Assembly (NCBI GenBank): GCA_030524745.1
Contig: JAUNGC010000007.1
Span: forward strand, 62,001 to 126,000
Direction of reading: 5' to 3'
Length of the DNA stretch: 64,000 nt
Source of the DNA: Eubacteriales bacterium
Lineage (GTDB): Bacteria; Bacillota; Clostridia; Lachnospirales; Lachnospiraceae
Shown: positions 53,246 through 61,561 of the stretch, piece after piece
How positions within the stretch are numbered: the first letter of the stretch is position 1
Layout: every line of letters starts with the position of its first letter
Made by a program: the position numbers and the translations under genes
Notes under the pieces: model-generated
Told to the model about the DNA's origin: nothing
Seen by the model: only the letters and a program-made list of their open reading frames with translations
The model's database searches: none

Positions 53246-55225
53246 ATGAAAAAAAGAGTGCGGATATATGCGGTTTTGCTGGCTTTGGCGCTGCTACTTT
53301 CCGGCTGCGGGAATGCGCAGACCCAAACCGGGATGGACGGAACGGCAGGTCAGACGGAGCGAGAAAACGGACAGGGGAGCCTGGCGGATGACAGAGAAAC
53401 GGCGGAGGCTGACAAGAGCGTTTATATGGATCCGGCGCAGGATGTGGAAAGCAGAGTGGAAGCGCTGCTGGCTCAGATGACGCTGGAGGAAAAAATAGCC
53501 CAGATGGTGCAGCCGGAGCAGGCTGGTATTACGGCAGAAGATGTGAGCGAATATGGTTTCGGTTCCGTTTTGAGCGGCGGTGGGTCTGCGCCGTCCACCG
53601 GAAATTCGGCGCAGGATTGGCAGCAGAGAGTGAATGAACTGAAGGCGGCGGCTTTGCAGACGAGACTGGGCATTCCGCTTTTATATGGCGTCGATGCTGT
53701 CCATGGAAATAACAATGTTTTCGGAACGGTTATTTTTCCGCATAATATCGGACTTGGAGCCGCCGGAGATCCCGAACTGACAGAACGCGTTGCGCAGGCG
53801 GCGGCCGAAGAGGTGCGGGCCATCGGCGTGCAGTGGACTTTTGCGCCGACGCTGGGAAATCCGCAGAATGAACGTTGGGGCAGGACTTATGAGTGCTTTA
53901 GCGAAGATCCGCAGGAAGTGGCGGTTTATGGAGCCGCTTCTATCCGGGGCTTTCAGGGGGAACTGGGAACAGAGGAATATCTGGATGAAAAGCATGTGCT
54001 GGCCTGTGCGAAGCATTTTATCGGAGAGGGATATACCACGGACGGGATCAATCAGGGGGATGTGGCAATGACGCAGGAGGAGTTTGATCTGCTTTTGGAA
54101 AGCGGCGTTATCGATCCCTATGCGGCGGCTTTAAACGAAGGCGTGCGGACTGTCATGATTTCCTTTAACAGCGTGGATGGCGTGAAATGTCATGAAAACA
54201 GGCATTTGATTCGGGATATTTTAAAGGGGGAACTGGGATTTACCGGACTGGTGGTCAGCGACTATAACGCGATACAGCAGCTTTCCGGTGCGACCTATAA
54301 AGAACAGATCCGGCAGGGCATCGACGCCGGAGTGGACCTTTTCATGGAGGTTTACAGTTGGCAGGATTTTATGAAAAATATGAAGGCGCTTGTGGAAGAG
54401 GGGAGCGTTTCTGCGGAACAGATTGACGATGCGGTGAGCAGGATTCTGCGGGTGAAGTTTGAGGCAGGGCTTTTTGAGGAGACGATCGGGGCGGAAACGG
54501 AGCAGGCTTTGCTGAAAAAGGTTGGAGGTGAAGAACATCGGGAAATCGCCCGGGAAGCGGTGCGGAAATCTCTGGTTCTTTTGAAAAATGAGACACAGGA
54601 CGGAAAAAGCGCCCTGGAAAGGCTGAATGCCGCAGAAAATATCCGTGTCTGCGGTCAGAAGGCTTATGATCTGGGGAGCCAGTGCGGCGGCTGGACGATC
54701 AGTTGGCAGGGGATGTCCGGAAAGACCACGCAGGGAACGACGATCATTGATGGGATCGCGGCGCAGGTGATGCCGGAAAAGAAGCTGTCCCACGATGTGA
54801 AGGGTGAAGTTCTGGAAGAAAACGACGCTGTGATCGTTGTGATCGGGGAAGGTCCTTATGCCGAGACGGACGGCGACAGAACTGCGGATGCCCTGAAGGT
54901 CAGCGCGGATGATGCCGTGATGCTGGAAAATCTGAAAGCTTCTCTTAAGGAACAGGGAAAACAGGATATTCCGGTGATTGCCATTCTCATTGCGGGACGT
55001 CCGCTGAATATTACGGAATATCTGGACGATTTTGATGCGCTCATCATGGCATGGCTGCCGGGGACGGAAGGGGAAGGCGTTGCGGATGTGCTTTTCGGGG
55101 AATATGATTTTACCGGAAAGCTGCAGTATACCTGGATGAAGGATCCAGCGGATATCGAAGATAAATTTGCGGAAGGAAATGAGGATAAGGTTCTGTTTCC
55201 TGCCGGGTTCGGCCTGAGCAAATAA
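53246..55225 (+). CDS. GH3 beta-glucosidase-like lipoprotein
   Basis: This 659-residue exported glycoside hydrolase has a lipoprotein signal, MKKRVRIYAVLLALALLLSG, with the lipidated Cys after it. The GH3 N-terminal domain starts near 55 (VESRVEALLAQMTLEEKIAQ). It includes PLLYGVDAVHGNN, QWTFAPTLGNPQNERWGRTY, CAKHFIGEGYT and LVVSDYNAIQQL with the nucleophile Asp339. The second domain (EIAREAVRKSLVLLKNE) should supply the acid/base residue. ATG at 53246 has AAGGAG 7 nt upstream. It would split beta-linked glucose from oligosaccharides at the cell surface. It has its own terminator. Confidence 0.92.
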   Translation: MKKRVRIYAVLLALALLLSGCGNAQTQTGMDGTAGQTERENGQGSLADDRETAEADKSVYMDPAQDVESRVEALLAQMTLEEKIAQMVQPEQAGITAEDVSEYGFGSVLSGGGSAPSTGNSAQDWQQRVNELKAAALQTRLGIPLLYGVDAVHGNNNVFGTVIFPHNIGLGAAGDPELTERVAQAAAEEVRAIGVQWTFAPTLGNPQNERWGRTYECFSEDPQEVAVYGAASIRGFQGELGTEEYLDEKHVLACAKHFIGEGYTTDGINQGDVAMTQEEFDLLLESGVIDPYAAALNEGVRTVMISFNSVDGVKCHENRHLIRDILKGELGFTGLVVSDYNAIQQLSGATYKEQIRQGIDAGVDLFMEVYSWQDFMKNMKALVEEGSVSAEQIDDAVSRILRVKFEAGLFEETIGAETEQALLKKVGGEEHREIAREAVRKSLVLLKNETQDGKSALERLNAAENIRVCGQKAYDLGSQCGGWTISWQGMSGKTTQGTTIIDGIAAQVMPEKKLSHDVKGEVLEENDAVIVVIGEGPYAETDGDRTADALKVSADDAVMLENLKASLKEQGKQDIPVIAILIAGRPLNITEYLDDFDALIMAWLPGTEGEGVADVLFGEYDFTGKLQYTWMKDPADIEDKFAEGNEDKVLFPAGFGLSK

Positions 55226-55250
55226 TAGATTTAAGATATTTTTCGTGAAG

Positions 55251-55271
55251 GAAAAAACGCATCGTTTTTTC
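55251..55271 (+). terminator. GH3 terminator hairpin
   Basis: GAAAAAACG and CGTTTTTTC are a perfect 9-bp inverted repeat with a CAT loop, 26 bp after the GH3 stop. The T run is part of the stem. Confidence 0.6.
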
Positions 55272-55272
55272 A

Positions 55273-55285
55273 GGTATAAAATACC
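55273..55285. promoter_or_regulatory. palindrome in the spoVT upstream region
   Basis: GGTATAAAATACC is a 5-bp inverted repeat with a 3-bp centre, about 70 bp before spoVT. It may be a regulator site or part of a sporulation promoter. Confidence 0.3.
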
Positions 55286-55352
55286 TTCATTTACAGATAA
55301 TAGTTTCAAAGAAAATTTGAACATTATCAATTAGTAAATGGAGGTTTTTTAT

Positions 55353-55898
55353 ATGAAGGCAACCGGAATTGTGAGAAGAATAGATGATCTGGGGCGGATT
55401 GTGATTCCAAAGGAGATACGGCGCACGTTGCGCATCCGGGAGGCGGATCCGCTGGAAATTTTTACGGACCGGGAAGGAGAAATTATCTTAAAAAAGTATT
55501 CCCCGATCGGCGAAATGAGTACCTTTGCAAAGCAGTATGCGGAAAGTCTGGCGCAGGTTTCCGGTCATGCGGCGCTGATTTCGGACCGGGACCAGTTTAT
55601 TGCAGCGGCGGGGGGCTGTAAGCAGGTGCTGGGAAAGGCCATCAGTAAGGAATTGGAGAACAGGATTGAAAATCGGGAGAGCGTGATGGCGGCGAAAGGG
55701 GAAAAGAATTTCGTACAGATTGCAGAGGAAGGGATGGAAGACTATGTGCATGAGGCTATCAGTCCGATTATTTGCGAGGGAGATGTGATCGGAGCCGTCG
55801 TTTTGCTCGACAGCGATCCGAAAAATGAAATGGGGGAAGTGGAACAAAAGCTGATTCAGTCCGCCGCCGGTTTTCTGGGAAGGCAAATGGAACAGTAA
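55353..55898 (+). CDS. spoVT: stage V sporulation protein T (AbrB-type regulator)
   Basis: This 181-residue protein has an N-terminal SpoVT/AbrB swapped-hairpin DNA-binding domain (TGIVRRIDDLGRIVIPKEIR, then LRIREADPLEIFTDREG, residues 4-50). A C-terminal GAF-like domain follows (about 60-180, SGHAALISDRDQFIAAAGG, ISPIICEGDVIGAVVLLDSD). SpoVT controls forespore genes under sigma G. The ATG at 55353 is preferred to one at 55338 because GGAGG lies 8 nt upstream. It stands alone between two hydrolase/transport genes. The assignment is strong and again points to a spore former. Confidence 0.95.
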   Translation: MKATGIVRRIDDLGRIVIPKEIRRTLRIREADPLEIFTDREGEIILKKYSPIGEMSTFAKQYAESLAQVSGHAALISDRDQFIAAAGGCKQVLGKAISKELENRIENRESVMAAKGEKNFVQIAEEGMEDYVHEAISPIICEGDVIGAVVLLDSDPKNEMGEVEQKLIQSAAGFLGRQMEQ

Positions 55899-55943
55899 TG
55901 TCTTTTTTTGCATTTTACTCTTTCTTCTGACAGGGATTCCCTG

Positions 55944-55949
55944 TATAAT
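55944..55949 (+). promoter_or_regulatory. -10 box of the MATE gene
   Basis: TATAAT preceded by CTG lies 42 bp before the MATE start. The -35 is not clear. Confidence 0.4.
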
Positions 55950-55990
55950 GGGTTCACGGTTCAGAATGTAATAAAATGGAGAGAGTTATG

Positions 55991-57388
55991 ATGTGGAAAA
56001 GATGGAAAAAGAAATTTATTGGAGACCGGGAGTTTTACGGACGGGTGCTGTATCTGGCAGTTCCGATGATCATTCAGAACGCCATAACCAGCTTTGTCAG
56101 TTTTCTGGACAATATCATGGTGGGCCAGATCGGCACGGAACAGATGTCGGGCGTAGCGATTGTCAATCAGTTGCTGTTTGTTTTTAACATCTGTGTTTTC
56201 GGAGGCGTTTCCGGCGCCGGTATTTTCGGTACCCAGTTTTTTGGCAAAGGGGATTTTGAAGGGCAGAAATATACGTTCCGCTTTAAAATGTATGCCAGCC
56301 TGCTGATCGGCTTTTTGGCGCTGGGCCTGTTTGGCGCATTCCGTACGGAATTGATTTCCCTGTATTTAAATGATACCGGGAGCGTGGGTGATATTGCGCT
56401 GGCGTTGGAATACGGTAAAGAGTATATGCTGATTATGATGGCTTCACTGATTCCCTTTGCCGTCAATCAGGCTTATGTAAATACCATCCGGGAAACCGGG
56501 CAGACGTTTGTGCCCATGCTGGCGAGCGTTATCGCGGTTCTGACCAATCTGGCGCTGGACTATCTGCTCATTTTCGGAATCGGCATATTTCCGCAGATGG
56601 GAGTTGCCGGAGCGGCGGTTGCCACCGTTATTGCACGGCTGGCGGAATGCCTGATCGTACTGGTATGGACACATACCCACAAGGAGAAGAATCAGTTTAT
56701 AAAAGGGGCGTACAAAAGCCTTCTGATTCCCAAAAAGATTTGCCGGGATATTTTAAGGAAAGGTACGCCGCTGATGCTCAATGAGATGTTATGGGCCTCC
56801 GGCATGGCGGTGATTGTTCAGTGCTATGCGGTGCGCGGCCTTGAGGTGGTCGCGGCGCAGAATATTTCTTCCACTATTACCAATCTGTTTAATATTGTTT
56901 ATCTTCAACTCGGCTCCTGTATTGCAATCGTTGTAGGGCAGCTTCTGGGGGCGGGAAAAATTGAAGAGGCAAAAGAGGCCGATACGAAGATGATTTTCTT
57001 CAGCGTTGGGTGCTGTGCGGTAGTGGCGGCTGTTATGGCGGTGATCGGAAGGTTTTTCCCTTCCATTTACAATACGGAGGAAAGCATTAAAGAACTGGCA
57101 AGGAATTTCATTACGATTTCCGCCCTGGTCATGCCCCTTTGCTCGTTCTCCCACTGTACATATTTTACGCTGCGTTCCGGCGGAAAAACGGGCGTTACCT
57201 TCCTGTTTGACAGCGTATATACCTGGGTTCTGGTCATCCCGCTGGCTTATATTCTGGCGAATTATACCGCGCTGGCCGTGACCACGGTGTTTTTCATCGT
57301 TCAGTTTACGGAGATCATAAAAGTGACGATGGGATTCTTCATGGTGCGCAGCGGCGTCTGGGTTCAGAATATTGTGGAAAAAAGCTGA
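55991..57388 (+). CDS. MATE family efflux transporter
   Basis: This 465-residue protein has 12 membrane helices and matches the MATE family, which exports cationic drugs or metabolites using Na+ or H+. Typical parts are LAVPMIIQNAITSFVSFLDN, IMVGQIGTEQMSGVAIVNQL, and the second-half repeat TPLMLNEMLWASGMAVIVQC. ATG at 55991 is chosen because GGAGAG lies 7 nt upstream; ATGs at 55976 and 55988 are less well placed. It ends at a bidirectional terminator facing degV. The substrate cannot be told from sequence. Confidence 0.93.
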   Translation: MWKRWKKKFIGDREFYGRVLYLAVPMIIQNAITSFVSFLDNIMVGQIGTEQMSGVAIVNQLLFVFNICVFGGVSGAGIFGTQFFGKGDFEGQKYTFRFKMYASLLIGFLALGLFGAFRTELISLYLNDTGSVGDIALALEYGKEYMLIMMASLIPFAVNQAYVNTIRETGQTFVPMLASVIAVLTNLALDYLLIFGIGIFPQMGVAGAAVATVIARLAECLIVLVWTHTHKEKNQFIKGAYKSLLIPKKICRDILRKGTPLMLNEMLWASGMAVIVQCYAVRGLEVVAAQNISSTITNLFNIVYLQLGSCIAIVVGQLLGAGKIEEAKEADTKMIFFSVGCCAVVAAVMAVIGRFFPSIYNTEESIKELARNFITISALVMPLCSFSHCTYFTLRSGGKTGVTFLFDSVYTWVLVIPLAYILANYTALAVTTVFFIVQFTEIIKVTMGFFMVRSGVWVQNIVEKS

Positions 57389-57411
57389 TAATGCAGGGAA
57401 GTTTGTAAAAA

Positions 57412-57476
57412 ACCTCCTGTTTTGAACAAGGTCCGGACGGATCATGGATTTTCAAAACAGGAGGTCTTATTTTTGT
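57412..57476. terminator. bidirectional terminator between MATE and degV
   Basis: A 15-bp inverted repeat (ACCTCCTGTTTTGAA / TTCAAAACAGGAGGT, 57412-57426 and 57451-57465), with T-rich ends on both strands. Confidence 0.85.
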
Positions 57477-57483
57477 AATGGAT

Positions 57484-58383
57484 TTATTGCTGTGCGGAGC
57501 GATACAGGTGAGGCTCGAATTCCTCGCTTACGGCATCGAAGAAAACGATGCCGATAATGCCGCGTCCGGTATGCGCGCCGATCGCGCAGCCAACCGTGGC
57601 CTCCACAAGTTCTTTGGGAGAAATGGTTTCAAGCAGCATGTTTTTGGCAAGGGCAAGGGTTTCAGCATCTTCGCCGTGGCAGATTCCCATAATCTGGGCG
57701 GACGGATCGGCAATATTTTCCTGCACGTAGTCCACCAAAGCTTTCAGGGATTTCTTGTGTCCGCGCACGGTTTTGAGCACCTGCAGACAGCCGTCCTGAT
57801 CCACAATGAGCACCGGCTTCATGTCCAGAAGTTCACCGGCGGTGCCTTTGAACCTGGAAAGACGTCCGCCTTTAATCAGGTATTTCAGCGTTCTGACCGT
57901 GAAAACATGGCGGACATGGCTGATATAAAACTGGGCTGCGCGAACCAGCGTTTCCTTGTCAGCGCCTTTTTCCTGGAGCAGGAGAAGCTTATAAACGATA
58001 AGGCCGAATCCGATGGAAGCGGATTTTGAGTCGATGATGGTCAGGTCAAAATCGGGATAGTCTTCCAATACAGCCTGTTTTGCAAGATTTGCGGCGTTAA
58101 AGGTACCCGCAATGCCGGTGGAAAAGCAGAGATAAATGACGGAATCGCCCCTTTCGGCATAGGGCCGAAACGCCTGCTCGAACATATCGGGATTGATGTG
58201 GTATGTCTTGATATCCCGGTTAACGTCGTCAAGAATCGTATAAAACTCGCCGGTGGAAATTGTGGCTCCGTCCAGGTAGTCCACATTGTCAATCACAACC
58301 GGGGTGGGAATCACGTGCAGATGAAAACGTTCAATGATTTCTCCGGGCATATCTGTTGCTGAATCAGTAATAATTTTTAACAT
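57484..58383 (-). CDS. DegV family fatty-acid-binding protein
   Basis: This 299-residue protein matches the DegV family, whose members bind fatty acids and in some species partner with a fatty-acid kinase (FakB). It starts LKIITDSATDMP, the usual DegV opening. TSQPS-like residues are replaced by TISTGEFY, and it has the IYLCFSTGIAGTFNAANLA and GGRLSRFKGTAGELLDMKPV segments. The start at 58383 follows GGAGG by 5 nt. It faces the MATE gene across a shared terminator. No fatty-acid kinase gene is nearby. Confidence 0.9.
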   Translation of the reverse strand: MLKIITDSATDMPGEIIERFHLHVIPTPVVIDNVDYLDGATISTGEFYTILDDVNRDIKTYHINPDMFEQAFRPYAERGDSVIYLCFSTGIAGTFNAANLAKQAVLEDYPDFDLTIIDSKSASIGFGLIVYKLLLLQEKGADKETLVRAAQFYISHVRHVFTVRTLKYLIKGGRLSRFKGTAGELLDMKPVLIVDQDGCLQVLKTVRGHKKSLKALVDYVQENIADPSAQIMGICHGEDAETLALAKNMLLETISPKELVEATVGCAIGAHTGRGIIGIVFFDAVSEEFEPHLYRSAQQ

Positions 58384-58543
58384 GGTCGCCTCCAAACTTT
58401 CTTTCTATCTGTTGCGGCGTCCGCCGGTCCTGTTTGCCTGTATCCGGTCAGGGACGCATAATAATCACACACAGAAACATTGTAACACAAAATAAACAGA
58501 AATGCTTTCTATTTCTCTTAATTTTCACTAAAAATAAACCAAA

Positions 58544-58578
58544 GAGTAACAGTTCGGCCTTTGGCTGAACTGTTACTC
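58544..58578 (-). terminator. pncB terminator
   Basis: GAGTAACAGTTC pairs with GAACTGTTACTC (58544-58555, 58567-58578). On the minus strand a T-rich stretch follows. Confidence 0.75.
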
Positions 58579-58600
58579 AAAGGAATCAAAGCGCGGAAAA

Positions 58601-60058
58601 TCAGATTTTACTCATTTCATTGAGCAATCCGATCTTCATGTCATAGAGTTTTTGAGAAAGATCGACATAAACGTTATGAGGATTGACCAGACGTCTCGTT
58701 TCGTCCCAGAGGGTTTCCAGTTCCTCCTGACAATATTTCCGGATATCCATGACTTTGGGGGAGCGGTAAACGCATTCGCCGTTTTTGAAAACCGGAATCA
58801 TCATTTCACGCATGCGGTATTCGCCCGGTTCCAGCTTCGTCTTTTTCCATGGTTCGTTCGGATCGAATAAAATCAAAGGTTCTTTTTCATCGAATGTTTC
58901 ATCGGTCAGACAGATCAGATCCGCTTTGATTTTACCGGTAGCCGTCTCATAAATACGATAAATCGTTTTATTTCCGGGATTTGTGACTTTTTCCGTATTT
59001 TCGGAGAGTTTGATTTTGGGAATGAATTCTCCTGTTTTCCCGTCGGCGATGGCCGCCAGCTTATAAACGCCGCCGAAGGAAGGCCAGTCTTTACTGGTGA
59101 TCAGATGGGTGCCGACGCCCCAGGAAGTGATCTTACAGCCCTGAACCTTCAAACTGTCGATCAGATTTTCATCCAGGTCATTGGACGCGGAGATGACGGC
59201 GTCGGGGAATCCGGCTTCGTCCAGCATTTTACGCGCCTTTTTGGAAAGATAGGCAAGGTCGCCGCTGTCTAATCGTATGCCGTAAAAAGTGAGCGGTATG
59301 CCGCTGTTGCGCATTTCGGTAAAGACGCGGATCGCATTGGGCACGCCCGACCGCAATGTATCATAGGTATCCACCAGCAAAACGCATGCGGAAGGATACA
59401 TGTCGGCGTAGGTCTTAAACGCGATGTATTCGTCCGGAAAACTCATGATCCAACTGTGCGCGTGCGTGCCTTTTACCGGAACGTCAAAAAGCCGTCCGGC
59501 CAGCACGTTGCTGGTGCCTATACAGCCGCCGATCATGGCGGCTCTCGCACCGTAGGTTCCGGCGTCGGGTCCCTGGGCGCGGCGCAGGCCGAACTCCATG
59601 ATGCCGTCTCCGCGGGCGGCATAGCAAACGCGGGAAGTCTTGGTCGCAATCAGGCTCTGATGATTGATGATGTTTAAAATGGCGGTTTCTACAAGCTGTG
59701 CTTCCATGATCGGCGCGATCACCTTAATCATGGGTTCTCTGGGGAACATGACGCTGCCCTCCGGAATTGCGTATATATCGCCGGAGAATCTGAAATCCTT
59801 CAGATAATTCAGAAAATCCTCTTCAAAGATGCCCAGACTTCTCAGATAATCGATATCGTCATCGGAAAAATGCAGGTTATTGATGTATTCGATGACCTGC
59901 TCTAAGCCTGCGCAGACGGCATATCCGGAGTTCATCGGATTATTGCGGTAAAAGGCGTCAAAAATGACGGTTTCGTTGCGGTCCTTGTTTTTAAAATAAC
60001 CCTGCATCATGGTTAGTTCATAAAGGTCGGTCATCAGGGTCAGATTCTGTTTTCCCAT
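58601..60058 (-). CDS. pncB: nicotinate phosphoribosyltransferase
   Basis: PncB joins nicotinate to PRPP to give nicotinate mononucleotide in NAD salvage. The 485-residue length fits the family. Signatures are LTLMTDLYELTMMQGYFKNK at the start, VKGTHAHSWIMSF with the His that is phosphorylated in the family, GIRLDSGDLAYLSKKAR, and TSWGVGTHLITS. AAAGGAGCG precedes the ATG. With the nicotinamidase at 24 kb and PRPP synthase at 10 kb it completes a salvage route. The leader has an AGACGA/TCGTCT palindrome that could be a regulator site. Confidence 0.95.
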   Translation of the reverse strand: MGKQNLTLMTDLYELTMMQGYFKNKDRNETVIFDAFYRNNPMNSGYAVCAGLEQVIEYINNLHFSDDDIDYLRSLGIFEEDFLNYLKDFRFSGDIYAIPEGSVMFPREPMIKVIAPIMEAQLVETAILNIINHQSLIATKTSRVCYAARGDGIMEFGLRRAQGPDAGTYGARAAMIGGCIGTSNVLAGRLFDVPVKGTHAHSWIMSFPDEYIAFKTYADMYPSACVLLVDTYDTLRSGVPNAIRVFTEMRNSGIPLTFYGIRLDSGDLAYLSKKARKMLDEAGFPDAVISASNDLDENLIDSLKVQGCKITSWGVGTHLITSKDWPSFGGVYKLAAIADGKTGEFIPKIKLSENTEKVTNPGNKTIYRIYETATGKIKADLICLTDETFDEKEPLILFDPNEPWKKTKLEPGEYRMREMMIPVFKNGECVYRSPKVMDIRKYCQEELETLWDETRRLVNPHNVYVDLSQKLYDMKIGLLNEMSKI

Positions 60059-60098
60059 TTTTTTTCGCTCCTTTGCAGAAATTTTTTATTGATCATAT

Positions 60099-60113
60099 AG
60101 ACGAAAATCGTCT
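60099..60113. promoter_or_regulatory. palindrome upstream of pncB
   Basis: AGACGA-AAA-TCGTCT lies 41 bp upstream of the pncB start codon. It may be an operator of an NAD-responsive regulator, but the motif is not one I recognise. Confidence 0.35.
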
Positions 60114-60184
60114 TATAAGTCTTTGTAAGTGTTTATTAAAGAACGTTTGAAAGTGGCTTAAATCAAGGCTTTTTCACATATTTT

Positions 60185-60246
60185 TATTTATCGCTTTATA
60201 TCCCCGTATAAGTTGGTTTTGTAAAGTTGGGCACCATTTGAGCACC
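60185..60246. repeat. left imperfect repeat flanking the flavodoxin islet
   Basis: This stretch (TATCGCTTTATATCCCC, then TTGGGCACCATTTGAGCACC at 60227-60246) resembles the one at 61392-61450. On the minus strand both could encode the tail of an integrase-like protein (GAQMVPNF here). Bases 60247-60606 are AT-rich with no supported gene. Confidence 0.45.
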
Positions 60247-60606
60247 GCAAATAAGATGATACACATAACTGTGTTATTACTCCCATAAAGGCAGTTTAGA
60301 ATTGCCTTGTTTTACCTCTTACGTTACGCATTAGAGGGGTAATAAGCCTTGTAAACAAGACCTTACGGACACGAAAATCAATGGAACAGAACATTTACAT
60401 ATCTTCTCTCAAAAATGCCCTTTAACTGCGTAACATTTCAAAGAGAAACGCTACTCGTTTAGAGTGTCCTTTCCATTCCGTTGTTAAAAGTTCCGTAGCA
60501 AGCATAGGAAAAGGGTACCCTTTCCATAAAAATACTCGCTTCTGCTTGCGACAGTAAGAGAGACTTTCGCTTGTCGGAAATATCACAAACTCTATTAACT
60601 TGGAAT

Positions 60607-61155
60607 TCATGCAAGAATATTCTTTTCGCAAAACGACTTTATTTCATCAACTCTGCTTGTGACATCTTCTTTGTATTCAACAGAGCATAATCCTAGACTG
60701 CCACATGATTTTATTTCAAGATGTCCATAGAAATGTTCGATGCTTCCAATTATTTTTTCACACTCAGGCATACTGGGACCGGTTCTTAAGGCAATCACAT
60801 AACCACGCTTGCCTTGTGGTATCGTTGCATGAGGTTCATGGGTATTGCACCAAGGAGTGCACCTATCGATAAATACTTTGAATTGTCCTGGAATGTCAGC
60901 CCAATACGACGGAGATACAGACACAATTCTATCAGCCCATTTATAGTGTTCAATTAGTTTCTCTGTATCATCTTTTTGAAAACACTCCGCTGTTGTATGA
61001 CACTGCCTGCATCCTTTACAGAATTTTATATCAAAATCATCAATACATACACATCTTACATCATTATTCTCTTTGGTATATGTATTTACAAGGTTTACTA
61101 TTTCAGAAGTAGCACCGTTTTTCACTGGACTACAATTTATAATCAATATATTCAT
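60607..61155 (-). CDS. flavodoxin-like NAD(P)H-dependent oxidoreductase
   Basis: This 182-residue protein has a flavodoxin fold. It starts MNILIINCSPVKNGATSEIV, the FMN phosphate loop, and has SPSYWADIPGQFKVFIDR, typical of FMN-dependent NAD(P)H reductases. A Cys cluster, KFCKGCRQCHTTAEC, sits at about residues 45-59, as in iron-sulfur flavoprotein-like reductases. GAAGG lies 5 nt before the ATG at 61155; an in-frame TTG at 61167 is less likely. A TATAAT box on the minus strand (61190-61195 region) may be its promoter. The surrounding DNA is AT-rich, unlike the neighbours, suggesting transfer. Confidence 0.85.
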   Translation of the reverse strand: MNILIINCSPVKNGATSEIVNLVNTYTKENNDVRCVCIDDFDIKFCKGCRQCHTTAECFQKDDTEKLIEHYKWADRIVSVSPSYWADIPGQFKVFIDRCTPWCNTHEPHATIPQGKRGYVIALRTGPSMPECEKIIGSIEHFYGHLEIKSCGSLGLCSVEYKEDVTSRVDEIKSFCEKNILA

Positions 61156-61391
61156 ATCTACCTTCAAAAACTCCTGCTTTACTGATTTGTATTATAACAT
61201 TGTAGCACTCACATATGGATTTTTCAATCACAATCCTATCATGCACAAGATAGCAGAGCCAACTACTTTCGTTAATAATCAAAGTGCTCGGGCTTTGCCC
61301 TCTGTTGACAAGTGTATCTGTCACTGCTTATGTGACAGACAAGAGAGCAAAAGCAACGAGTTCTTTCGCTCTCGCATAATCTGTTTTTTCT
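61156..61391. other. AT-rich gap upstream of the flavodoxin gene
   Basis: I see no gene that is supported. It contains a likely -10 box for the flavodoxin gene and short inverted repeats such as CTGTCACTGC with TATGTGACAG around 61318. Confidence 0.35.
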
Positions 61392-61450
61392 TTTTATCTG
61401 CCCGTATCGTTTTATATCGCCACAGGAAACTTGGGCACCATTTTGGCACC
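61392..61450. repeat. right imperfect repeat flanking the flavodoxin islet
   Basis: This stretch (TATCGTTTTATATCGCC, then TTGGGCACCATTTTGGCACC at 61431-61450) is a direct, imperfect repeat of 60185-60246, about 1.2 kb apart. The minus strand reads GAKMVPKF before a stop, like the other copy. Confidence 0.45.
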
Positions 61451-61561
61451 AAAGCGTCAAAAAACCTTATTGTTTTGATTTCCTTAATCTACAAAATGTC
61501 AGTATTATCAAAGGTTTTTCTAGTTAAATCCATTTTGGAAAACGAAATCAAATACTATTTT

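Noticed and set aside
60422-60631. A 69-codon minus-strand frame at the end of the flavodoxin gene
   Set aside because: It overlaps the reductase coding end, has no ribosome binding site that I can see, and shows no family.
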